From Actinomycetota bacterium (GTDB taxonomy: Bacteria; Actinomycetota; Actinomycetes; Nanopelagicales; Nanopelagicaceae), in assembly GCA_009705165.1 (NCBI GenBank), contig WLCU01000052.1, forward strand, positions 1 to 6,894: 6,894 nucleotides of DNA, in the 5' to 3' direction. Both the position numbers and the translations under genes were made by a program. Below, one piece after another: positions 1-5,418 of the stretch. Under the pieces are notes generated by a model. That model saw only the letters and a program-made list of their open reading frames with translations. It did no database searches and was not told the DNA's origin. The number at the start of each line of letters is the position of its first letter. Position 1 is the stretch's first letter.

Positions 1-230
1 TGAGGTGCCTTGAAGTAATCAGTCCACAGCACCCATAGGTGCTCCTTAACCTGATGTGAGCGCTCTTCCTTGATCGCCACTGAACGTGAACGGAAATCTG
101 CATCTGTATTAGCTGCGTACTTTTCCATGCAAGCCTTTACAGATAGCGCTTCAATCTTTGCTTGCGCTGGATCGTAAACTCCACATGGAAGATCGCAGTG
201 TGCGTAGACAGTTGTCTTTGCTGCAAACAT
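1..230 (-). CDS. sodN: Nickel superoxide dismutase precursor, C-terminus cut off by window edge
   Basis: NiSOD converts superoxide to O2 and H2O2 in the cytoplasm as a homohexamer. The visible 76 residues start MFAAKTTVYA and then give the Ni-hook HCDLPCGVYDPAQAKIEA, the hallmark of the family. After leader removal His11 becomes residue 1, and together with Cys12 and Cys16 it supplies the nickel ligands. Downstream residues (an IKEERS stretch and WTDYFKAP) also follow the known NiSOD pattern. The ATG start is firm: AGGAGA lies 4 bases upstream, and an in-frame TGA sits only four codons before it. The implied leader is 10 residues, slightly shorter than the roughly 14 known from Streptomyces. 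Cys34, in VKACMEKY, is an additional cysteine whose role is unknown. The mature family is about 117 residues, so roughly 50 residues lie outside the window. The divergent neighbour encodes the expected processing peptidase. Confidence 0.97.
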   Translation of the reverse strand, partial: MFAAKTTVYAHCDLPCGVYDPAQAKIEALSVKACMEKYAANTDADFRSRSVAIKEERSHQVKEHLWVLWTDYFKAP

Positions 231-234
231 CTTT

Positions 235-240
235 TCTCCT
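235..240 (-). promoter_or_regulatory. Ribosome binding site of sodN
   Basis: On the minus strand AGGAGA is followed by AAAG and the ATG of sodN. It is a near-consensus Shine-Dalgarno sequence and fixes the start that gives a 10-residue leader. Confidence 0.85.
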
Positions 241-248
241 CATTTATA

Positions 249-256
249 TCTATAGA
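249..256. promoter_or_regulatory. Palindromic TCTATAGA, candidate shared -10 for sodN and sodX
   Basis: TCTATAGA equals its own reverse complement, so TATAGA (four of six matches to TATAAT) can be read as a -10 element on either strand: 254-249 toward sodN and 251-256 toward sodX. Transcription toward sodN would start near 242 and give a leader of about 12 bases that just includes the Shine-Dalgarno. Transcription toward sodX would start near 263 and give a leader of about 60 bases. No TTGACA-like -35 is visible at the usual distance on either side. It is the most AT-rich stretch of the intergenic region. The promoter call is inference from position and composition. Confidence 0.4.
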
Positions 257-263
257 AATGACT

Positions 264-277
264 CGTGCCGTAGCACG
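264..277. promoter_or_regulatory. Inverted repeat between sodN and sodX, possible operator
   Basis: CGTGC-CGTA-GCACG is a perfect 5-bp inverted repeat with a 4-base centre. It lies where the -35 region of a sodN promoter would be and at the 5' end of a predicted sodX transcript, so it could be a protein binding site or a small RNA hairpin. It does not resemble the TTGCAA-type Nur half sites known from Streptomyces. A repeat of this size can occur by chance. Confidence 0.25.
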
Positions 278-322
278 CAGTTCGCATCGACTGAAGGAAC
301 TACAAGTGCGAGACTACCGCCC

Positions 323-658
323 GTGAGCAAATTTGGCACAGTCAAGGTCTCGGGCAACTCCATGCTTCCCGCATACCGAGATGGGGATTCGCTATTCGTC
401 AGTTGGGTTGATGGCGCAAGCGCACTAAGTGCGGTTGGAAAATCAATCATCGGAAAGGCTGTTGTGATCGAGCGCGAAGAGCGCCCTGGAATTTTTCTAG
501 TAAAGCGGGTTAAGAACTTTCAGGACGGTAATTATTGGGTTGAAGGCGATGGACCTGGAAGTACCGATTCACGTACCTGGGGTTGGGTTAAGCCAGATGA
601 AATTATTGGTGTTGTTTTATTTCGTTACAAGAAAGCAAAGCCCTTAGTTAGCGAGTAA
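323..658 (+). CDS. sodX: Nickel-type superoxide dismutase maturation protease (S26 signal-peptidase-like)
   Basis: This serine/lysine peptidase of family S26 is expected to cut the SodN leader ahead of the histidine that binds nickel. The 111-residue product shows box B GNSMLP with catalytic Ser13, the general-base region FLVKR with Lys61, and the box near the C-terminus VEGDGPGSTDSRTWG, followed by a closing VVLFRY strand. No N-terminal membrane helix is apparent, which suits a cytoplasmic substrate. GTG at 323 is chosen because it is the first usable start codon outside sodN; the longer frame reaching back to 158 would run antisense through sodN. The next ATG (361) encodes the Met right after the catalytic Ser. 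The ribosome site is weak: GAAGGA at 293-298 is too far away, so translation initiation is uncertain. The gene is divergent from sodN and overlaps the end of kgd tail to tail by 11 bases. Confidence 0.88.
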   Translation: MSKFGTVKVSGNSMLPAYRDGDSLFVSWVDGASALSAVGKSIIGKAVVIEREERPGIFLVKRVKNFQDGNYWVEGDGPGSTDSRTWGWVKPDEIIGVVLFRYKKAKPLVSE

Positions 659-3600
659 ACGCTTCGAGCATTAATGCTTTTTGTTCATCTTCATGTAAAT
701 GATGATTTCCAGTTGCAGGTGATGCAGTTGCTCGGCGTGAAACGCGACGCAAAACCCGTGAACCAAAACCATGACCTCCATGTTGTTCGGATGTGCGCAA
801 AGCAATGTGCGACCAAGGACCTTGGTTGGCGGGCTCATCTTGTACCCACAGTAAGTTTGCGTTCGGATGTTTGTTAGCTTCTGCAACCATTTCATCAATT
901 GGAAGTGGGTAAAGAAGTTCAACGCGAACTATTGCAGTAGAACTTTCGCCTAACTTAGTCCGCTCTGCAACTAGATCGTGATAGACCTTTCCAGAACAGA
1001 AAATTACACGAGAAGCATTCGTTACCGAATCATCACCAATTACTGGTTGGAAATATCCGCTCGTAAAATCACTCAATGCAGAAGCTGCAGCTTTAAGGCG
1101 CAACATTGATTTCGGAGTAAAGACAATCATTGGGCGGCGGGCAGGATTTTTTGCGTGCCAGCGCAATAAGTGGAAATACGAGGCAGGAGAAGATGGTTGT
1201 GCAACAGTCATGTTCTGTTCTGCGCAAAGTTGCAAATAACGCTCAATGCGAGCAGATGAATGATCTGGACCTTGTCCTTCATAGCCATGAGGTAATAGCA
1301 ACGCTACAGATGAACGCTCACCCCACTTTTGAAGTGCGGAGGAAACGAACTCATCGATAATTGTTTGAGCACCATTGGCGAAATCACCGAACTGGCCTTC
1401 CCAAAGAACTAAAGCTTCTTCGCGTTCGACGCTATAGCCATATTCAAAGCCCATTGCGGCATATTCGCTGAGCAAGGAGTCGACCACAAAGAATTGATTT
1501 TCATCTGAAATTAGGGCGCGAAGCGGTGTCCACTCATTGCCATTTTCTTTATCAATAATTACTGCGTGGCGATTAGAGAAAGTTCCACGGCGTGCATCTT
1601 GACCAGCAAGTCGAATAGGTCGGCCTTCTTTTAAGAGTGAACCAAATGCCAACATTTCTCCAGTAGACCAATCAATAGTTGCATCATTTAAAGATTCAAC
1701 ACGTTTGGTTAACTGCGGCAAAAGCTTTGGATGAACACTGAAACCTTCTGGAATTGCAGTCTGTGTTGCTGCAATTTCTAGCGCCAAGCTTTCAGGGATT
1801 GAAGTAACAATTTCATTAGCTTCAGGTGCGACAGGTGCTTTAAAGTTTGGATCAGTTTCTGTGTGCAAGTTATTTACAGCTGCAAAAACCGCTTCAAGTT
1901 GGGATTGATAATCACGAGCAACACCTTCGGCCTCTTCTGGTGTTATGTCACCACGGCCAATTAGAGCTTCAGTATAAAGATGGCGAGTTGAACGCTTCGC
2001 ATCAATTAACTTGTACATCATTGGTTGAGTAAAACTTGGCTCGTCACCTTCATTGTGGCCACGTCGGCGGTAACAAACTAAATCAATAACAACATCCTTA
2101 TTAAATGCTTGGCGATATTCAAAAGCTAACCGTGCAACGCGAACACAAGCCTCTGGATCATCTCCATTTACATGAAATACCGGTGCCTGAATTATCTTCG
2201 CGTAATCTGTTGAATAACGTGATGAACGTGATGCATGTGGTGAAGTTGTAAAACCAACTTGGTTATTAATAACAATGTGAACCGTTCCGCCTGTGCGATA
2301 TCCGGCAAGTTGGGACATCTGAAGAACTTCGGCATTAACGCCTTGGCCGGCAAATGAAGCATCACCATGCATCAAAATTGGGAGTACTGAATAAGCGTTT
2401 TTCACGTTGTGGCGATCCTGCTTGGCGCGGACGATGCCTTCAAGCACGGGGTTAACTGCTTCTAAGTGTGATGGGTTTGCAGCTAAGTAAATCTTTGTTG
2501 TTGCACCCGAATTAGCAGTGAAAATTCCTTCGGTTCCTAAGTGGTACTTAACGTCACCAGAACCTTGAACTTGATTTTCTGCATAATGTCCTTGGAACTC
2601 TTGGAAGATTTGACCGGCAGATTTACCTGCGATATTTGCAAGAACATTGAGACGTCCACGGTGTGGCATACCTATGCAGACTTCATCCAAACCACGTTCG
2701 GCGGCAGAAGAAATAACTGCGTCAAGAATTGGAATTACAGATTCGCCACCTTCAAGAGAGAAGCGCTTTTGCCCCACGAACTTGGTCTGCAAGAAATTTT
2801 CAAAAGCTTCTGCGCTGTTGAGCTTGTGCAAAATACGTAAATGCTCTTCACGTGGGAAAACTTGAGCACCAACTTCTACGCGCTCTTGTATCCATTTACG
2901 CTCTTCTGGATTTTCGATGTACATGTATTCAACGCCAACATTGCGGCAGTATGAATCGCGCAGAATTCCAAGAATCTGGCGTAGCAACATGAACTTTTCG
3001 CCGCCAAATCCACCAGTAGCGAATTCGCGATCAAGATCCCACAAAGTAAGTCCGTGGTTCATGACATCTAAATCAGGGTGTGAACGCTGTTTGTATTCCA
3101 GTGGATCAATATCTGCCATCAAGTGGCCATTGGTTCGATACGCGTGGATTAACTGTTGAATTCGTGCGGTCTTATCAATTTCTTCGTCGTGTACGAACTC
3201 TTTGTCCGCTGCCCAACGAATTGGTTCGTAAGGAATATGAAGAGCTGCAAAGATTTCTTCGTAGAAACCTTCAGCACCTAATAAATATTCATGCATGCGG
3301 CGCAAGAAATCACCTGAAGTTGCGCCTTGAATAATTCGGTGGTCATACGTACTTGTAAGCGTTACAACCTTGCTAATCGCAAGGCGGGCTAATGTTTCTT
3401 CACTAGATCCAGCGAACTCGGCAGGATAATCGAGTGCACCAACGCCCAGAATTAGGCCTTGTCCTTGAACAAGGCGTGGAACAGAGTGAACGGTTCCGAT
3501 TGTTCCTGGATTTGTGATTGACATTGTGGTGCCAGCAAAATCTTCAACGGTAAGTGATCCGCCACGTGCTTTTTTAATTACTTCTTCGTAAGCCTTCCAG

Positions 3601-4340
3601 AACTGTGCGAAATCTAAAGATTCACAGCCCTTAACCGAAGGAACCAGAAGCTGGCGAGTTCCATCTGGTTTTGCTAAATCGATAGCAATACCAAGGTTTA
3701 TATGTTCAGGCTTTCCAATCGCTGGTTTGCCATCTAGTTCGCCGAAGAATGCATTCATCTCTGGCATTGCTCGAACAGCTTTGATCATTGCATAGGCGAT
3801 GATGTGAGTAAAGGAAACTTTTCCACCACGTGCGCGCTTCATATGATTGTTAATAACTATTCGGTTATCAATCATTAATTTTGCAGGTACAGCGCGAACT
3901 GATGTTGCAGTTGGTACAGAAAGTGAGGCTTCCATACTTTGTACGACGCGGGCAGAAACTCCACGAATAACTTCAAGAGTTGATGCGCTTGGGGTAATTA
4001 ATACTGGTGCTGGTTTAACAACTGGATCTGCAGGAGTTGGTTGAACTGTTGCAGTTTCCCGAACCACTGGCTGCACATGTTGAACAGGTGTAGGTGCTAC
4101 CGAAGCTTGCACTTGCTGTTCGACAATAGGTGCAACGGCTTCATTCTTTAATTGCGCTTTTGGAACAGGAGGGACACCTTTTGAAACAGGTGTTGCTGAA
4201 GAAGCAGCTGCGGGAGTTCCAGGTTTATTGTTTTTAAAATATTCAATCCATGCAGGGTCTACGGAAGAAGGATCCTGCAGATATTGCTCGTACATTTCAT
4301 CGACGAGCCAATCATTTGCACCAAAATCCTGTGCCGACAC
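648..4340 (-). CDS. kgd: Multifunctional 2-oxoglutarate decarboxylase / dehydrogenase E1 with fused E2-like domain
   Basis: Kgd is the ThDP-dependent enzyme of the actinobacterial TCA cycle. It decarboxylates 2-oxoglutarate and acts as E1o in a complex with lipoylated E2 and Lpd; the Mycobacterium homologue also makes succinic semialdehyde and carboligates with glyoxylate. The 1230 residues are of normal family length. An N-terminal E1o arm (LVDEMYEQYL...WIEYF, about 8-36) is followed by a Pro/Ala/Val-rich linker (about 40-120). Next is a succinyltransferase-like domain without a lipoyl domain (about 125-360) bearing STYDHRIIQG with His334. The E1 part runs to the end. It has MPHRGRLNVL (His560), a YHLG motif (His600), the ThDP-Mg region GDASFAGQG with INNQVGF (about 659-697), GQDARRGTF and GFEYGYS with Glu966, the likely cofactor-activating glutamate. 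GTG at 4340 is preferred over the longer TTG frame (4373) because AAGAAGGAG lies 8 bases upstream and MSAQDFGANDWLV resembles known N-termini. No partner E2 or lpd gene is in the window. Confidence 0.97.
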   Translation of the reverse strand: MSAQDFGANDWLVDEMYEQYLQDPSSVDPAWIEYFKNNKPGTPAAASSATPVSKGVPPVPKAQLKNEAVAPIVEQQVQASVAPTPVQHVQPVVRETATVQPTPADPVVKPAPVLITPSASTLEVIRGVSARVVQSMEASLSVPTATSVRAVPAKLMIDNRIVINNHMKRARGGKVSFTHIIAYAMIKAVRAMPEMNAFFGELDGKPAIGKPEHINLGIAIDLAKPDGTRQLLVPSVKGCESLDFAQFWKAYEEVIKKARGGSLTVEDFAGTTMSITNPGTIGTVHSVPRLVQGQGLILGVGALDYPAEFAGSSEETLARLAISKVVTLTSTYDHRIIQGATSGDFLRRMHEYLLGAEGFYEEIFAALHIPYEPIRWAADKEFVHDEEIDKTARIQQLIHAYRTNGHLMADIDPLEYKQRSHPDLDVMNHGLTLWDLDREFATGGFGGEKFMLLRQILGILRDSYCRNVGVEYMYIENPEERKWIQERVEVGAQVFPREEHLRILHKLNSAEAFENFLQTKFVGQKRFSLEGGESVIPILDAVISSAAERGLDEVCIGMPHRGRLNVLANIAGKSAGQIFQEFQGHYAENQVQGSGDVKYHLGTEGIFTANSGATTKIYLAANPSHLEAVNPVLEGIVRAKQDRHNVKNAYSVLPILMHGDASFAGQGVNAEVLQMSQLAGYRTGGTVHIVINNQVGFTTSPHASRSSRYSTDYAKIIQAPVFHVNGDDPEACVRVARLAFEYRQAFNKDVVIDLVCYRRRGHNEGDEPSFTQPMMYKLIDAKRSTRHLYTEALIGRGDITPEEAEGVARDYQSQLEAVFAAVNNLHTETDPNFKAPVAPEANEIVTSIPESLALEIAATQTAIPEGFSVHPKLLPQLTKRVESLNDATIDWSTGEMLAFGSLLKEGRPIRLAGQDARRGTFSNRHAVIIDKENGNEWTPLRALISDENQFFVVDSLLSEYAAMGFEYGYSVEREEALVLWEGQFGDFANGAQTIIDEFVSSALQKWGERSSVALLLPHGYEGQGPDHSSARIERYLQLCAEQNMTVAQPSSPASYFHLLRWHAKNPARRPMIVFTPKSMLRLKAAASALSDFTSGYFQPVIGDDSVTNASRVIFCSGKVYHDLVAERTKLGESSTAIVRVELLYPLPIDEMVAEANKHPNANLLWVQDEPANQGPWSHIALRTSEQHGGHGFGSRVLRRVSRRATASPATGNHHLHEDEQKALMLEAFTR

Positions 4341-4348
4341 TGGCGAAC

Positions 4349-4357
4349 TCCTTCTTG
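4349..4357 (-). promoter_or_regulatory. Ribosome binding site of kgd
   Basis: AAGAAGGAG on the minus strand, 8 bases before GTG 4340-4338. It sits inside the frame that a TTG start at 4373 would translate, and so argues for the shorter protein. Confidence 0.8.
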
Positions 4358-4393
4358 GCGTTATTTGCCCCAAGCCTATAGCCAGGAGCGTTA

Positions 4394-4421
4394 ATGCTAA
4401 AAACTAAATGCGCTGGCTCAA
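4394..4421 (-). promoter_or_regulatory. Candidate kgd promoter
   Basis: On the minus strand TTGAGC (4421-4416) and TAGCAT (4399-4394) are 16 bases apart and resemble -35 and -10 elements. Transcription would begin about 45-50 bases before the kgd GTG, leaving room for the strong ribosome site. An alternative -10, TATAGG, lies nearer the gene at about 4380. The rest of the 4341-4459 spacer shows only a weak GCCA/TGGC hairpin with no T-run, so no terminator for the upstream membrane protein gene is called. Confidence 0.3.
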
Positions 4422-4459
4422 GCGCGAGATAGGCCACATCAGGGCCAGATTGGCAGCTA

Positions 4460-4831
4460 TCACTCAGGGATAGCGCGGATTGCCATGACGGCAGTAACTA
4501 ACGATATGAGTAACAGTGGCACTGCCACGATGTAGAGACCTGCTCCAAATTGATATTTAGAAACGCCAATTGCTATTAAATTCGCAAGTAGCGCTGGTGC
4601 CCGGCCAAAATATTTCCCGCGTCGAAAACCTGCAGCTGCTGCATACAAACCTGCAGATCCAAGGGCCACAAAAATTAGAACGCCAAGTAGCGGCAAAATC
4701 TCAAAGTTTTCGGCGGTGACCGCCAAGTAAATTAACCAAATTCCAATCGATCCAACAACTACTGATTCGATAGTCAATAGGGTTGCCAGTATTGCCCGGA
4801 CCTTAGCCGCCTTGGCAGGATCATTATTCAT
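4460..4831 (-). CDS. Small four-helix membrane protein, function unknown
   Basis: I do not recognise a named family. The 123-residue product has four hydrophobic segments at about 12-37, 45-68, 77-93 and 97-117. Charges follow the positive-inside rule: a basic N-terminus (Lys7, Lys10, Arg12) and the loop RRGKYFGR (70-77) on the cytoplasmic side, and acidic ENFE (41-44) outside, so both ends should be cytoplasmic. No catalytic or metal-binding motif stands out. The ATG at 4831 has no recognisable Shine-Dalgarno, but a TANNNT hexamer ends 7 bases before it, which suggests a leaderless mRNA. It is transcribed toward kgd and may read through into it, as no terminator is visible, although kgd has its own strong ribosome site 119 bases on. 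Its start codon overlaps that of the divergent GGDEF gene. Confidence 0.75.
   Translation of the reverse strand: MNNDPAKAAKVRAILATLLTIESVVVGSIGIWLIYLAVTAENFEILPLLGVLIFVALGSAGLYAAAAGFRRGKYFGRAPALLANLIAIGVSKYQFGAGLYIVAVPLLLISLVTAVMAIRAIPE
4817..4820 (+). promoter_or_regulatory. Weak ribosome binding site of the GGDEF gene
   Basis: AGGA lies 9 bases before ATG 4830, within the first codons of the divergent membrane protein gene. It supports ATG 4830 over the alternative in-frame TTG at 4812, which would overlap the neighbour by 20 bases. Confidence 0.45.
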
Positions 4832-5318
4832 GGAAGAGAGATTAACTCATCGTGGGCAGAAAAACTCTCTCTTTACCCATGATGGAATCCATGATTCGCA
4901 GACACACTTATCAGCGCCTAGCTATTTTTATGAATTACTAAAACAGGAGATAGCTACAAGCCGGCGAACCGGGGTTACATTTTCACTCATCCGATTGACC
5001 TTTAACAAGATAAATCAATCTGACTCGGGAGTTGATAGTAAAATTGAATCTGTTGATGTACTCAAATTTTCTGAAGCGCTTAAAGATTTAACGCGCAAGC
5101 AAGATTGTGTTGCGCGATTAGGGATAAATGAGTGTGTCATTCTGGTTAAGGAAAGTAAAAGTAATGTCGAAAATCTTCTTACTCGATTGGCCACCTCTCA
5201 GGAGTTGACTGTGGAAAACACCTTACAAATCTCTGCCACAACCGTGGAGTTAGCAGATGGAGAGAAAGCCTTAGCGCTTTTGAATCGATTAGATTTAGTT
5301 CTTCCGCATTCTGATTAA
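4830..5318 (+). CDS. Degenerate GGDEF-domain protein with retained RxxD (I-site) motif
   Basis: The 162-residue protein is essentially one GGDEF (diguanylate cyclase) fold with no sensor domain. Residues 22-33 echo the DxLTGLxNRxxF entry motif, then come an ELLKQEIATSRRTG helix, strand SLIRLTFNKIN (52-62), helix VLKFSEALKDLT, and DCVARLGINECVILV. Catalysis is very unlikely: the signature GGDEF is GINEC (98-102) and the metal-binding aspartate of the usual DLDxFK strand is missing (RLTFNK). RKQD (89-92) sits exactly five residues before that signature, the position of the RxxD inhibitory site that binds cyclic-di-GMP in cyclases and in dead-GGDEF receptors such as PelD and PopA. A receptor role is inference. 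It points toward a Tad-type ATPase gene 100 bases downstream. The 21-residue N-terminal tail is unassigned. Confidence 0.72.
   Translation: MEERLTHRGQKNSLFTHDGIHDSQTHLSAPSYFYELLKQEIATSRRTGVTFSLIRLTFNKINQSDSGVDSKIESVDVLKFSEALKDLTRKQDCVARLGINECVILVKESKSNVENLLTRLATSQELTVENTLQISATTVELADGEKALALLNRLDLVLPHSD
4839..4844 (-). promoter_or_regulatory. Leaderless-type -10 element of the membrane protein gene
   Basis: On the minus strand TAATCT fits the actinobacterial TANNNT -10 pattern and is separated from ATG 4831 by 7 bases (CTCTTCC). Transcription would then start at or next to the A of the start codon, which explains the missing Shine-Dalgarno. The element lies inside the coding region of the divergent GGDEF gene. 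Confidence 0.4.
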
Positions 5319-5405
5319 AAAACTCAATCAATCAAGGGCGAACTCGGCCACACATAGTTATCCACCTGCATTTGCATCCAATACTTAATTTGTCGGCCAG
5401 CCTCT

Positions 5406-5411
5406 TACATT
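5406..5411 (+). promoter_or_regulatory. Leaderless-type -10 element of the Tad ATPase gene
   Basis: TACATT fits TANNNT and lies 7 bases (GCCCAAC) before ATG 5419, which has no Shine-Dalgarno. The spacing is identical to that seen upstream of the membrane protein gene at 4831. The rest of the 5319-5418 spacer holds no clear -35 and no terminator hairpin. Confidence 0.45.
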
Positions 5412-5418
5412 GCCCAAC

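Noticed and set aside
217..227. TTTGC-T-GCAAA inverted repeat, reminiscent of a Nur-type nickel operator
   Set aside because: It encodes codons 2-5 of sodN, and its spacing does not match known Nur sites, which have a longer gap between half sites. Chance is the simpler explanation.
158..322. N-terminal extension of the sodX frame back to an upstream start at 158
   Set aside because: It would be translated antisense through the first codons of sodN, lies upstream of any plausible promoter, and has no similarity to SodX. Domain homology begins only at about 335.
2541..3334. Several plus-strand open frames of 70-100 codons within kgd
   Set aside because: They are antisense shadows of a strongly conserved coding sequence, with no ribosome sites and no recognisable protein motifs.
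4443..4458. GCCA-GAT-TGGC hairpin after the membrane protein gene as a terminator
   Set aside because: The stem is only 4 bp and no T-run follows on the minus strand.
5358..5366. TTATCCACC, one mismatch from a DnaA box
   Set aside because: It is a single copy with no further boxes, AT-rich unwinding region or origin-associated genes nearby.
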